64,000 nucleotides of DNA from Pseudogulbenkiania ferrooxidans 2002. Lineage in GTDB: Bacteria > Pseudomonadota > Gammaproteobacteria > Burkholderiales > Chromobacteriaceae. The notes under the pieces were generated by a model, which had not been told where the DNA came from, did not search any database, and was given only the letters and a program-made list of their open reading frames with translations. Below are positions 43,954 through 53,054 of this stretch, piece by piece (within the stretch, counting starts at the first letter, position 1; each line of letters starts with the position of its first letter). The translations under genes and the position numbers were made by a program. The stretch lies in contig NZ_ACIS01000004.1 in assembly GCF_000174355.1 (NCBI RefSeq), forward strand, positions 252,924-316,923. Reading direction: 5' to 3'.

Positions 43954-44907
43954 ATGAAGCTGCATCAATTGCAAGCGTTGGTGGCCATCGCCGAGAGCGG
44001 CAGCATCCGTGCCGCGGCGCGGCGGCTCGGGCTGTCGCAGGCGGCGCTGACCAAGGCGGTGCGCGAGCTGGAGGCCGAGCAGCACTTGCCGCTGCTGGTG
44101 CGTCACGCCAGTGGGGTGTCGTTCACCGAGTACGGCAGCGCCTTGCTCGGGCACGCGCGCCTGGTGGTGGGACAGTTGCAGCGCGCCGACGCCGAGCTGG
44201 CGCGGCTGCGCGGCCAGGCGGAAGGGCGGCTCAGCATCGGCGTGACGCCGTTCATCGAACTGACCTTTCTGCCGGAGGTGGTGCGGCGTTTTCGCGAAAA
44301 GATGCCCGAGGTGCGCCTCGAGCTGTTCGAGGGGCTGACTGCGGTGGCGCTGCCGCGTCTGCGCAACGGGGAGCTCGATTTCGTGGTGGGGCCGATGATT
44401 CCGGCGATGCCGGCGCCGGAGTTCGAGTGCGAGGATCTGCTGCTGTTCAACAGCGTGGTGATCGCGCGCCAGGGCCATGCGCTGGGCGGGAGCCGCTCGC
44501 TGCATGAACTCCTAGACGCGGATTGGGTGGTGAATTACGCGCCCAGCGCCTACGACGCCTTCATGCGCAACCTGTTCTGGCAGCACGGCGCGGCGATCGA
44601 CGAGCGGCGCCTGGTGCGGGCTCACTCGCTGACCCTGTTGCTGTCGCTGATCCGCCACGCCGACATGCTGAGTTACTGCCCGGAGCCGCTGATCGTGGCC
44701 GAACCGCTGCGCGACTGGGTGCAGGTGCTGAGGTTGGCCGAAGGCTTCGAGACCGGGCGGCTCGGCGTGATCAGCCGGCGCGACACCACGCGCAGCACTG
44801 CGGCGCAGTGCTTCGTCGATTGCCTGTTGCAGGAAATCCGCCGGCGCAGCCGCTCGGCGCGGGCGGAAGACCGCCAGCTGTGTGACCTGCTGCAGTTGCT
44901 GGTGTAG
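43954..44907 (+). CDS. LysR-family transcriptional regulator
   Basis: 317 aa from ATG 43954. The N-terminal winged HTH (LHQLQALVAIAESGSIRAAARRLGLSQAALTKAVRELE, in parts) is followed by a periplasmic-binding-protein-like effector domain (GRLSIGVTPFIELTFLPEVV). It resembles TsaR/PcaQ-like regulators by layout only. Divergence from the amidohydrolase and transporter suggests it controls them. Confidence 0.93.
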   Translation: MKLHQLQALVAIAESGSIRAAARRLGLSQAALTKAVRELEAEQHLPLLVRHASGVSFTEYGSALLGHARLVVGQLQRADAELARLRGQAEGRLSIGVTPFIELTFLPEVVRRFREKMPEVRLELFEGLTAVALPRLRNGELDFVVGPMIPAMPAPEFECEDLLLFNSVVIARQGHALGGSRSLHELLDADWVVNYAPSAYDAFMRNLFWQHGAAIDERRLVRAHSLTLLLSLIRHADMLSYCPEPLIVAEPLRDWVQVLRLAEGFETGRLGVISRRDTTRSTAAQCFVDCLLQEIRRRSRSARAEDRQLCDLLQLLV

Positions 44908-44952
44908 GCCGGAAAGAAGGCCGCCGGCAGGCGACCTTGGGCGGGGAGGGCG

Positions 44953-45943
44953 TTAAGCCAGGCAGGCGGCGAACTCGGCGCGGATGGCGTCGGCCGGGAG
45001 TTGCTGGCCGATCAGCACGATGTCGCAGCGGGGCGTTTCGTCGTCCTGCCATGCCCGGCCGTAGTCGAAAGCCGGTGATGCGGTGCACGCCCTGGAACAC
45101 CAGGCGGCGCGCTTCGCCAGCGATGGCGAGCACGCCCTTGTAGCGCAGCAGCTGTTCGGCATGCTGCTCGACCAGCCGGTTCATGAAGGCGCTGATGCGT
45201 TGCAGGTCGAGCGGGCCGTCGTGGGCCAGATGGAGCGCGGCGATGTCGTCGGCGAACGAGCGTGTGGCGGCCGGGCGGAAGCTCAGGTTGCGCTCGCCTG
45301 TTGCCGGGCGCAGCAGGTTTTCGTCGAGGTGGAAGCCGCGCAAGCCGAACGCCAGCGCCGGCGCGATGCGGCCCTGAACCAGCCGATGCTGCACGGCCTG
45401 GCTGTTGATGGCAGCAAGACGCGCGCCGAGGCGCTCGAGGCTGGTTTCGTCGACGAGGTCGGTCTTGGAGATCAAGAGGCGGTCGGCGAAGCCGGCCTGC
45501 TTGCGCGCCACCAGATGCGCGTCCAACTGCTGCTCGCCGTGCACGGCGTCGACCACGGCGAGCACGCCGTCGAGGGCGTAGGCTTCGGCCAACGTGTCGT
45601 CGCTGAAGAAGGTCTGGGCGATCGGCGTCGGGTCGGCGAGCCCGGTGGTTTCGATCACCAGCCGGGTGAAGGCGAGCTCGCCGTCGCGGCGGCGCTGGTA
45701 GAGCGAATGCAGGTGGCGCGACAGGTCGCCGCGGATGGTGCAGCACAGGCAGCCGTTGGTCATTTCCACCAGTTCGTCGCGCTCGCGGATCAACAGTTCG
45801 CTGTCGATGCTGACCGGGCCGAACTCGTTCTCGATCACCACGATGCGCTCGCCGGCTTGGGCCAGCAGGTGGTTGAGCAGGGTGGTCTTGCCCGCGCCGA
45901 GAAAGCCGGTGAGCAGGGTGACGGGGATGGGGGTATGGGTCAT
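44953..45943 (-). pseudogene. yjiA: YjiA-type COG0523/CobW GTPase, frameshifted near the C-terminus
   Basis: GTPase of the COG0523 family: Walker A GFLGAGKTTLLNHLL, metal-binding CxCC (GCLCCTIR), Walker B-like VIETTGLADP and SKTDL. Reading is open from ATG 45943 (GGA 8 bases upstream) to about 45074. There one extra G (45072 or 45073) shifts the frame: HRIT is followed in the other frame by AFDYGRAWQDDETPRC and IGQQLPADAIRAEF, ending at 44953, the normal YjiA ending. Without the shift the frame runs on to 44771, into the opposing LysR gene. It could be a real mutation or a sequencing error. Confidence 0.85.
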
Positions 45944-45990
45944 GGGCATTTCCATGAGAAGGGCGTATCACACCCTGTGAGGATTAGAAC

Positions 45991-46216
45991 CTGTTGTAGT
46001 AGGCGAGCGAGCCACAGCAGGTTGGGCGCTGCCAGCGCACAGGATCCGGAATGGACATATGGTCCATGAGGATTCCTGATCGCTGAGCCGATCACTGCGT
46101 GCAAATCCATCGCTGAGCCAATCGAAGATTGGCACGCAGGGATTTGCCCAGCGATAGATCGGCACGCAGTACTGCCGGCGCTCAAGATGCAAAGGCGCAG
46201 CCGCCTAATGCGACAG
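45991..46216. repeat. Family 1 palindromic repeat, copy A (with family 2 insert)
   Basis: Intergenic copy of a repeat also at 50907-51053 and 53055-53190. Left end CTGTTGTAGTAGGCGAGCGA; right end ...GCCGCCTAATGCGACAG, forming an imperfect long inverted repeat. This copy is about 80 bases longer than the others because family 2 sequence sits at its centre. Its right end lies 3 bases from the yjiX stop. Confidence 0.75.
46097..46155. repeat. Family 2 palindromic repeat, copy 1, nested in family 1
   Basis: Shares the framework GCGTGCAAATC...CGCTG...GAAGAT...CGCAG...GATT...CAGCGAT with 54282-54342. Internal inverted pairs are CAAATCC/GGATTTG, ATCGCTG/CAGCGAT and GCCAATC/GATTGGC, so it can fold into a hairpin. 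Confidence 0.65.
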
Positions 46217-46219
46217 GTT

Positions 46220-46423
46220 TCAGCAGCAGCGTCCCACCTTGCCACTCCCCCCGCCGTAGCGGGCGTCCTGGCGCTCCCGGAAAAACTCCTCGTACGTCAT
46301 CGGCGTCTGGTCCGGGTGGGTGGTACGCATGTGCTCCACGTAGGTGTCGTAGTCGGGCAGGCCCACCATCAGGTTGGCGGCCTGCCCGAGATACTTACCC
46401 AGTTTGCCAAGCTGGTCGAACAT
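46220..46423 (-). CDS. yjiX: YbdD/YjiX-family small protein
   Basis: 67-aa DUF466 protein always found after CstA/BtsT transporters. The conserved part is [39 protein letters not shown] (described, not quoted in full): PDYDxYxxHM, HPD and FFRERQ motifs are present, and the C-terminus is Gly/Lys/Cys (GKVGRCC). It is probably needed for transporter activity. It is 12 bases after the btsT stop. Confidence 0.93.
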   Translation of the reverse strand: MFDQLGKLGKYLGQAANLMVGLPDYDTYVEHMRTTHPDQTPMTYEEFFRERQDARYGGGSGKVGRCC

Positions 46424-46435
46424 GGTCTGTGTCCG

Positions 46436-48499
46436 TCAGGCGCGGCCGGCTTCGGCCACCACCGGCGCGGTTTCCTGCACGGTCGGGTGGGCGCTGCGCC
46501 AGGCCTGCAGGCAGGCGCGCAGGCCGAAGCCCAGCACGCTCAGCACCACCAGGATGAACAGGATGGCGAGCCCGGCGTCCAGACGGTCGTTGAACACGAT
46601 CTGGTGCATCTGCTCGATGCTCTTGGCCGGGGCCAGCACCTTGCCTTCGACGATGGCGTTCTGGTACTTGGCGGCGTGTGCCAGGAAGCCCACTTTCGGG
46701 CTGTCGGCGAACACCTTGAGCCAGCCGGCGTACAGGGTGCAATACAGCAGCCAGGCCGTCGGCACGATGGTGACCCAGGCGTAGCGCTCGCGCTTGAGCT
46801 TGAACAGCACCACGGTGGAGAGGATCAGCGCCACGGCGGCCAGCATCTGGTTGGAGATGCCGAACAGCGGCCACAGCGTGTTGATGCCGCCCAGCGGATC
46901 GACCACGCCCTGGTACAGGAAGAAACCCCAGGCCGCCACGCACAGGCCGGTGGCGATCAGGTTGGCCGGCAGCGAGTCGGTCTTCTTGAACGACGGCACG
47001 AACACGCCCAGCAGGTCCTGCAGCATGAAGCGTCCGGCACGGGTGCCGGCGTCGACGGCGGTGAGGATGAACAGCGCCTCGAACAGAATGGCGAAGTGGT
47101 ACCAGAACGCCTTCATGCCGTTGCCGCCGAACACCCCGGAGAGGATTTCGGCCATGCCGACGGCCAGCGTCGGGGCGCCGCCGGCGCGCGAGATGATGGT
47201 GTGCTCGCCCAGCGTCTGCGCGGTATGGGTCAGCATCTCGGGGGTGATGACGAAGCCGAATTGCGACACCGCCAGCGCGGCCGATTCGGCGGTGTGGCCG
47301 AGCAGGGCGGCCGGGCTGTTCATGGCGAAGTAGACGCCCGGCTCGATGCAGGCGGCGGCCACCAGCGCCATGATGGCGACGAACGACTCCATCAGCATGC
47401 CGCCGTAGCCGATGAACGGGGCGTGGCTTTCGTTTTCCAGCAGCTTCGGCGTGGTGCCGGAGGAGATCAGGGCGTGGAAGCCCGATACCGCGCCGCAGGC
47501 GATGGTGATGAACAGGAAGGGGAACACGCTGCCCGACCACACCGGGCCGCTGCCGTCGATGAAGCGGGTGACCGACGGCATCTTCAGTTCCGGCATGACG
47601 ATCACGATGCCGATGGCGAGGCCGAGGATGGTGCCGACCTTGAGGAAGGTGGACAGGTAGTCGCGCGGAGCCAGCAGCAGCCACACCGGCAGCACCGAGG
47701 CGATGGCGCCGTAGCCGATCAGGATCCAGGTCAGTTCCTTGCCGGTGAAGGTGAACAGGCTGGCCAGTTCCGGATGCGACGCCACCTGGCCGCCGCCGAC
47801 GATGGCGAGCATCAGCAGCACGAAGCCGATCAGCGAGATTTCGCCGATGCGGCCCGGGCGGATGTAGCGGGTGTACACGCCCATGAACAGCGCGATCGGG
47901 ATGGTGGCGCCCACGGTGAAGGTGCCCCACGGGCTGTCGGCCAGCGCCTTGACCACGATCAGCGCCAGCACGGCGAGGATGATCACCATGATCATGAAGG
48001 TGCCGAACAGCGCGATCACGCCGGGAATCGGGCCCAGCTCGGACTTGATCAGGTCGCCCAGCGAGCGGCCGTCGCGGCGCGTGGAGATGAACAGCACCAT
48101 GAAGTCCTGCACCGCGCCGGCGAACACCGCCCCGGCCAGGATCCACAGCATGCCGGGCAGGTAGCCCAGTTGCGCGGCAAGCACCGGGCCCACCAGCGGA
48201 CCGGCGCCGGCGATGGCGGCGAAGTGGTGGCCGAACAGCACGTTCTTGTTGGTCGGCACGTAGTCGAGGCCGTCGTTCAGGCGCACCGCCGGGGTGGCGC
48301 GGCGCGGGTCGAGCTGCATCACCTTGGTGGCGATGAAGCGGCTGTAGTAGCGGTAGGCGATCAGGTAGACGGATACCGCAGCGGCAACGATCCAGAGCGC
48401 ATTGATCGTTTCGCCGCGATGCAGGGCGACGGTGCCGAGCGCGAACGCGCCGACAAGCGCCACCAGAAACCACCCGAGGTGGCCGGCAAGGCGTTGCAT
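46436..48499 (-). CDS. btsT: CstA/BtsT-family pyruvate/peptide carbon transporter
   Basis: 687-aa multi-pass membrane protein of the CstA family. Recognisable segments are YYSRFIATKVMQLDPRRATPA, YVPTNKNVLFGHHFAAIAGAGPLVGP and the GCGAVSGFHALISSGTTPK-type motif (here ACGAVSGFHALISSGTTPK). In E. coli BtsT is a pyruvate/H+ symporter. The ATG at 48499 has GGAGAG upstream. The gene order btsT-yjiX-yjiA equals that of E. coli yjiYXA. Confidence 0.94.
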   Translation of the reverse strand: MQRLAGHLGWFLVALVGAFALGTVALHRGETINALWIVAAAVSVYLIAYRYYSRFIATKVMQLDPRRATPAVRLNDGLDYVPTNKNVLFGHHFAAIAGAGPLVGPVLAAQLGYLPGMLWILAGAVFAGAVQDFMVLFISTRRDGRSLGDLIKSELGPIPGVIALFGTFMIMVIILAVLALIVVKALADSPWGTFTVGATIPIALFMGVYTRYIRPGRIGEISLIGFVLLMLAIVGGGQVASHPELASLFTFTGKELTWILIGYGAIASVLPVWLLLAPRDYLSTFLKVGTILGLAIGIVIVMPELKMPSVTRFIDGSGPVWSGSVFPFLFITIACGAVSGFHALISSGTTPKLLENESHAPFIGYGGMLMESFVAIMALVAAACIEPGVYFAMNSPAALLGHTAESAALAVSQFGFVITPEMLTHTAQTLGEHTIISRAGGAPTLAVGMAEILSGVFGGNGMKAFWYHFAILFEALFILTAVDAGTRAGRFMLQDLLGVFVPSFKKTDSLPANLIATGLCVAAWGFFLYQGVVDPLGGINTLWPLFGISNQMLAAVALILSTVVLFKLKRERYAWVTIVPTAWLLYCTLYAGWLKVFADSPKVGFLAHAAKYQNAIVEGKVLAPAKSIEQMHQIVFNDRLDAGLAILFILVVLSVLGFGLRACLQAWRSAHPTVQETAPVVAEAGRA

Positions 48500-48631
48500 A
48501 GTGTCTCTCTCCAGTGTGGCGGCATGGTGTGTGGACATGCCTTCTTGTGTGCGTGCCGACGACGTCGGTGTAGGACGGTCGGCGGACGGCTCTACTATTC
48601 GCCATGTCGCGGTAAAGGAAAATTCGCACTA

Positions 48632-48663
48632 CTACCGCAGTCGATCTACGTAGTTCTGCGTAG
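48632..48663. promoter_or_regulatory. Candidate response-regulator sites between btsT and the two-component genes
   Basis: CTACGTAG (48646-48653) and CTGCGTAG (48656-48663) form direct repeats 10 bp apart, with an inverted relative CTACCGCAG at 48632-48640. They lie midway in the 280-base divergent region. One-turn spacing fits binding of the NarL-type regulator encoded at 50257. Confidence 0.5.
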
Positions 48664-48779
48664 AGGCGGCTGGGCGTCCTGTTTTGCCGGGTGCGCGTAG
48701 TGGGGCTGGCGTTACAATGCGTCGTTGGCAGCACGGCATTGCGGCCGTCTGTCGGTCTTCCATCACCCTTGCCGTCGCC

Positions 48780-50120
48780 ATGCAGACCAAACACAAAGTC
48801 GTGCTGCTCACCATCCTGCCCTTGCTGCTGGCGATGCTGGCGCTGGGCGGCTTGCTGGTGCACCGCAGCCAGCGCCTGACCGAGCAGCAGACCCAGCTCA
48901 TCGAAGAGACCCTGCTCGCCAGCAAGCAGGCCGAACTGCAGCATTACACCCAGCTGGCGATGACGGCGATCGGGCCGCTCTACGCCTCCGGCCGCAACGA
49001 CGCCGCCACCCAGGAGCAGGCCAAGGCCATCCTGCGTGGCATCAGCTACGGCGAGGACGGCTATTTCTTCGTCTACGATCTTTCCGGCAACAACCTGGTG
49101 CATCCGCGCAAGCCGGGCCTGGTCGGCAAGAACCTGTGGGACCTGACCGACCCGCACGGCCGCCACGTGATCCGTTCGCTGCTGGCCGCGGCGACCAGCG
49201 GCACGGGGTTCCAGCGCTACGACTGGGAGAAGCCGTCGTCGCACCAGATGACCGAGAAGCTGGGGTACGTGGTGCTGCTGGAGCGCTGGGGCTGGGTGCT
49301 AGGGACGGGGGTCTACATCGACGACATCGAGCACGCCACCGACCAGTTGCGCAGCCGCGCTTCGGCCAACGTGCGCGACACCCTGTGGGGCATCGCCGCC
49401 GTGGCCGGGGCGGCGGTGCTGCTGGTGTTCGCCGGCGGGGTGGTGCTCAACGTCAGCGAGCACCGCGTCGCCGACGCCAAGCTCAAGGCGCTGACGCAGC
49501 GCCTGGTGAATTCGCAGGAGCAGGAGCGGGCGCGCGTGTCGCGCGAGCTGCACGACGGCATCAGCCAGCTTTTGGTCTCGGTGAAGTTCCAGTTCGAGCT
49601 GGCGCAGCACAAGCTGGAAGCCGGCGAGCCGGCCCTGGCCGAAGTGGAAAAGGGGTTGGGCGGACTGGGCGACGCGCTGAGCGAGGTGCGGCGCATCTCG
49701 CACGATCTGCGGCCGTCGGTGCTCGACATGCTCGGCTTGTCGGCGGCGCTGGGACAGCTTTCTGCGGAATTCGAGCGCCGCAGCGGCATCCGCGTGGCGT
49801 TCGACAATACCCTGGACGATACCTGCCTCGACGATCGTCAGGCGGTGGCACTGTTCCGCATCGCCCAGGAGGCGTTTACCAACATCGAGCGCCACTCCCG
49901 CGCTCGCAACGTGACGCTGACCCTGTCCCGCGAGAGGTACGGCGTGCGCATGGCGGTGCGGGACGACGGCTGCGGCTTCGACGTCGACAATGTCGACCGC
50001 TCCCAGACCCGCGGCATCGGCCTGCGCAATATCCGCGAGCGCGCCGAGCACCTGGGCGGCAGTTGCCTGCTCGGTTCGCGTCCGGGAGAAACCGAGCTGG
50101 AAGTGCGGTTGCCGGTATGA
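48780..50120 (+). CDS. Sensor histidine kinase with single-Cache domain (NarL type)
   Basis: 446 aa. TM1 (about residues 7-27), a periplasmic sCache_2 domain (30-195; GEDGYFFVYDLSGNNLVHP, GKNLWDL, WGWVLGTGVYIDDI), TM2 (203-225), then HisKA_3 with phospho-His258 (RVSRELHDGISQLL) and an HATPase (RDDGCGFDV, GIGLRNIRERAEHLGG). It probably senses a small carboxylate such as pyruvate or acetate, and pairs with the regulator at 50257. Divergent from btsT. Confidence 0.93.
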   Translation: MQTKHKVVLLTILPLLLAMLALGGLLVHRSQRLTEQQTQLIEETLLASKQAELQHYTQLAMTAIGPLYASGRNDAATQEQAKAILRGISYGEDGYFFVYDLSGNNLVHPRKPGLVGKNLWDLTDPHGRHVIRSLLAAATSGTGFQRYDWEKPSSHQMTEKLGYVVLLERWGWVLGTGVYIDDIEHATDQLRSRASANVRDTLWGIAAVAGAAVLLVFAGGVVLNVSEHRVADAKLKALTQRLVNSQEQERARVSRELHDGISQLLVSVKFQFELAQHKLEAGEPALAEVEKGLGGLGDALSEVRRISHDLRPSVLDMLGLSAALGQLSAEFERRSGIRVAFDNTLDDTCLDDRQAVALFRIAQEAFTNIERHSRARNVTLTLSRERYGVRMAVRDDGCGFDVDNVDRSQTRGIGLRNIRERAEHLGGSCLLGSRPGETELEVRLPV

Positions 50121-50256
50121 GCGGGCGCCGCGCCGCCGCACCCGGGGTAACGGCGGGCTCCCCCGGCGTGCAACGAAAACGGGAGTTGCCGTGAGCACCA
50201 TCGCCTAGGCAAGATGGCGGCTTGTCCGGCCTCGCCGGCCCCTGCTGGAGTCTGAA

Positions 50257-50904
50257 ATGAGTCTGCAACAACCGAATGCCGTGCCCCGTATCCGCCTGGT
50301 GCTGGTGGACGACCACCCCTTGGTGCGCGACGGGCTGCGTGCTCGTCTGAGCAGCGTGCCGCGTCTGGATGTGGTGGGGGAGGCCGGCAGCGGGCGCGAG
50401 GCGCTGGAGCTGGCCGACACCCTGCGCCCGGACATCATGCTGGTCGACATCGGCATGCGTGACATGAACGGCATCCAGCTCACCGCCGCGCTGCGCGAGC
50501 GCCATCCCGGCGTGGTGGTGGTGATCCTCAGCATGTACGACAACGCCGAATACGTTTCCAGCGCGGTGCGCGCCGGCGCGCGCGGCTACGTGCTGAAGGA
50601 CGCGCCGTCGCAGGAGATCATCGCCGCCATCGAGGCCGCGGTGGCGGGCGGCAGCTATTACAGCCACGCCGTGACGCACGCCCTGATCGAGCCGGCGCCG
50701 CAGCCGGACCCGCTCACCGAGCGCGAGCGCGAGGTGCTGTTGTTGCTCGCTGCCGGGCACAGCAACAAGATGGTGGCGGCGAGCCTGGAGATCAGCGTGC
50801 GCACCGTCGAGGCGCACCGTTTGAACCTGCGCCGCAAGCTGGGGGCGGAGAACGTCGCGGCGCTGGTGAAGTACGCCATGGAGCGCGGCTGGATCAAGGG
50901 GTAA
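50257..50904 (+). CDS. LuxR/NarL-family response regulator
   Basis: 215 aa: receiver with Asp64 (IMLVDIGMRDMNG), Ser and Lys of the active site (ILSMYD; VLKDAP), then a GerE-type HTH (LTEREREVLLLLAAGHSNKM; SVRTVEAHRLNLRRKL). It follows the kinase after 136 bases. Most likely it activates btsT-yjiX-yjiA. Confidence 0.94.
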   Translation: MSLQQPNAVPRIRLVLVDDHPLVRDGLRARLSSVPRLDVVGEAGSGREALELADTLRPDIMLVDIGMRDMNGIQLTAALRERHPGVVVVILSMYDNAEYVSSAVRAGARGYVLKDAPSQEIIAAIEAAVAGGSYYSHAVTHALIEPAPQPDPLTEREREVLLLLAAGHSNKMVAASLEISVRTVEAHRLNLRRKLGAENVAALVKYAMERGWIKG

Positions 50905-50906
50905 AT

Positions 50907-51053
50907 CTATCCCATTGGGCGGCTGCGCCTTCGCATCGTGAGCGCCGGCAGTACCGCGTGCTGATCAGGAATCCTCCTGGACTCCGGGTCCATTCCGGTT
51001 CCTGTGCGTCGGCGGCACTCGATCTGCTTTGGCTCGCTCACCTACTGGAATAG
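50907..51053. repeat. Family 1 palindromic repeat, copy B (inverted orientation)
   Basis: 147 bases from CTATCCCATTGGGCGGCTGC to ...CTCACCTACTGGAATAG, the reverse complement of copies A and C. It begins 2 bases after the response-regulator stop. It lies between convergent genes, so a hairpin could stop transcripts from both sides. Confidence 0.78.
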
Positions 51054-51097
51054 AGGCTTATTACCGTGGGCTCCACGTGTCCGGCGCGAGCCAGTCG

Positions 51098-53005
51098 CTA
51101 CGCCAGGTTGGCCGAAACCCCTTCCAGTTCGTCCTGCAGCAGCAGCCATTCCTCTTCGACCTCGGCCAGCCGCGCCGACACCTCGCCCTGGCGCTTGATG
51201 CTGTCGGCGAGCTTGGCCTTGTTGCCGTCCTGGTAGGCTTCTTCCGAGGCGAGGAAGGCATCCAGCTCGGCCTTCTCGCCGGAGAGCTTTTCCAGCTCCT
51301 TTTCCAGCTTGCCGAGCTTGGCGAGCAAGGGCTTCTTCAGTGCCGACAGGCGCTGGCGCTCTTCGGCCTCCTGGCGTTTCTGCTCCTTGCGGTTGACGCT
51401 CTGGGCGTCCCCGGCGGAGGGTCTGGCGCCTTCGGCCAACTGCTCGAGGCGCCACTGGCGGTAGTCTTCCAGGTCGCCGTCGAACGGCCGCACCGTGCCG
51501 TCGGCGACCAGCCAAAACAGGTCGGTGGTCGATTCCAGCAGGGCGCGGTCGTGCGAGACCACCACCAGCGCGCCGGGGAAATCCTGCAGCGCCAGGGTCA
51601 GGGCGTGGCGCATTTCCAGGTCGAGGTGGTTGGTCGGTTCGTCGAGCAGCAGCAGGTTGGGCTTTTCCCACACGATCAGCGCCAGCGCCAGGCGTGCCTT
51701 CTCGCCGCCGGACATCGGCCCGACCGGGCTGGTGGCGGCGTCGCCACGGAAGTTGAAGCCGCCGAGGAAAGTGCGCAGTTCCTGTTCGCGCGCCTGCGGC
51801 GCCAGCCGCGCCAAGTGCTGCAGCGGCGTGTCGTCCATGCGCAGTGTTTCCAGCTGGTGCTGGGCGAAGTAGCCGATCTTCAGCATCTGCGCCCCGATCA
51901 CTTCGCCTTCCAGCGCCTTCAATTCGCCCGCCAGCAGTTTGACCAGGGTCGATTTACCGGCGCCGTTGACGCCCAGCAGGCCGATGCGGCTGCCGGCTTC
52001 CACCGACAGCGACACGCGCTGCAGGATCGGCGTGGCGCCGTAACCGATGGCGACCTTGTCGAGCCGCAGCAGCGGGTTGGGCAGCGCGGCCGGTGTGGCG
52101 AAGGTGAAGTCGAACGGCGAGTCGACGTGCGCCGGGGCGATGCGTTCCAGCTTCTCCAGCGCCTTGACCCGGCTCTGCGCCTGGCGTGCCTTGGTGGCCT
52201 TGGCCTTGAAGCGATTGATGAACGATTCGAGGTGGGCGATCTGACGCTGCTGCTTGTCGAATTCCGACTGCTGACGCGCCAGCTTCTCGGCGCGCATGGT
52301 CTCGAACTGGCTGTAGTTGCCGGTGTAGAGCGTGAGCGTCTGGTTGGCCACTTCGACGATCTGGCCGCATACCGCGTCGAGGAAGTCGCGGTCGTGCGAG
52401 ATCACCAGCAGCGTGCCGGGGTAGGCCTTGAGCCAGTCCTCCAGCCACAGCACGGTCTCGAGGTCGAGGTGGTTGGTCGGTTCGTCCAGCAGCAACAGGT
52501 CGGAGCGGCACATCAGCGCCTGCGCCAGGTTGAGGCGCATGCGCCAGCCCCCGGAGAAGCTGGCCACCGGCCGCTCCTGGGCTTCCGGGTCGAAGCCGAG
52601 GCCGGTCAGGAGCTTGGCGGCACGCGCCGGGGCGGCGTAGCCGTCGATGTGGTCGAGCTCGCCATGCAGCTGGCCGATGGCGGCGCCGTCGTTGGCCTGT
52701 TCGGCTTCGGCCAACTTGCGCTGCAGTTGACGCAGTTCGGCGTCACCGTCGAGCACGTAGTCGAGCGCGGAGCACTCCAGCGCCGGCGTTTCCTGCGCCA
52801 CGTGGGCGATGGTCCAGTGCGCCGGCACCGTGGCGTCGCCGCTATCGGCGTGCAGCTGGCCCATCAAGAGGGCGAACAGGCTGGACTTGCCGGCGCCGTT
52901 GGCCCCGACCACGCCGACCTTGTAGCCGGGGTTGAGGGTGATGCTGGCGTTGTTGAGCAGCTCTTTCAGCCCGCGGCGCAGGCTGAGGTTTTGCAGTTGG
53001 ATCAT
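51098..53005 (-). CDS. yheS: ABC-F family ATPase (YheS-like)
   Basis: 635-aa soluble protein with two ABC domains: Walker A GANGAGKSS and GVNGAGKST, signatures FSGGWRMRL and MSGGEKARL, and DEPTNHLDL twice. The linker coiled coil lies at about 235-275 and the C-terminal coiled coil at 555-635. ABC-F proteins act on the ribosome E site. The opening MIQLQNLSLRRGLKELL and overall length match E. coli YheS. The ATG at 53005 is chosen over a longer frame. Confidence 0.92.
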   Translation of the reverse strand: MIQLQNLSLRRGLKELLNNASITLNPGYKVGVVGANGAGKSSLFALLMGQLHADSGDATVPAHWTIAHVAQETPALECSALDYVLDGDAELRQLQRKLAEAEQANDGAAIGQLHGELDHIDGYAAPARAAKLLTGLGFDPEAQERPVASFSGGWRMRLNLAQALMCRSDLLLLDEPTNHLDLETVLWLEDWLKAYPGTLLVISHDRDFLDAVCGQIVEVANQTLTLYTGNYSQFETMRAEKLARQQSEFDKQQRQIAHLESFINRFKAKATKARQAQSRVKALEKLERIAPAHVDSPFDFTFATPAALPNPLLRLDKVAIGYGATPILQRVSLSVEAGSRIGLLGVNGAGKSTLVKLLAGELKALEGEVIGAQMLKIGYFAQHQLETLRMDDTPLQHLARLAPQAREQELRTFLGGFNFRGDAATSPVGPMSGGEKARLALALIVWEKPNLLLLDEPTNHLDLEMRHALTLALQDFPGALVVVSHDRALLESTTDLFWLVADGTVRPFDGDLEDYRQWRLEQLAEGARPSAGDAQSVNRKEQKRQEAEERQRLSALKKPLLAKLGKLEKELEKLSGEKAELDAFLASEEAYQDGNKAKLADSIKRQGEVSARLAEVEEEWLLLQDELEGVSANLA

Positions 53006-53054
53006 GGGGTTTCCTGCGCCGCTGACGGCGCGGTTCAAATCATCGTCGTGGAGA

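Noticed and set aside
46187-48700. 837-codon plus-strand frame and the 949-codon minus-strand frame at 46395-49244
   Set aside because: Both are shadows of btsT. The translations are His/Gln/Gly- or Arg/Pro-rich without any family motif, whereas the btsT frame is clearly a CstA transporter.
50907-51053. Possible Correia (NEMIS) element of Neisseria
   Set aside because: The repeat ends do not carry the TATAGTGGATTAA-type termini of Correia elements and the length and internal sequence differ.
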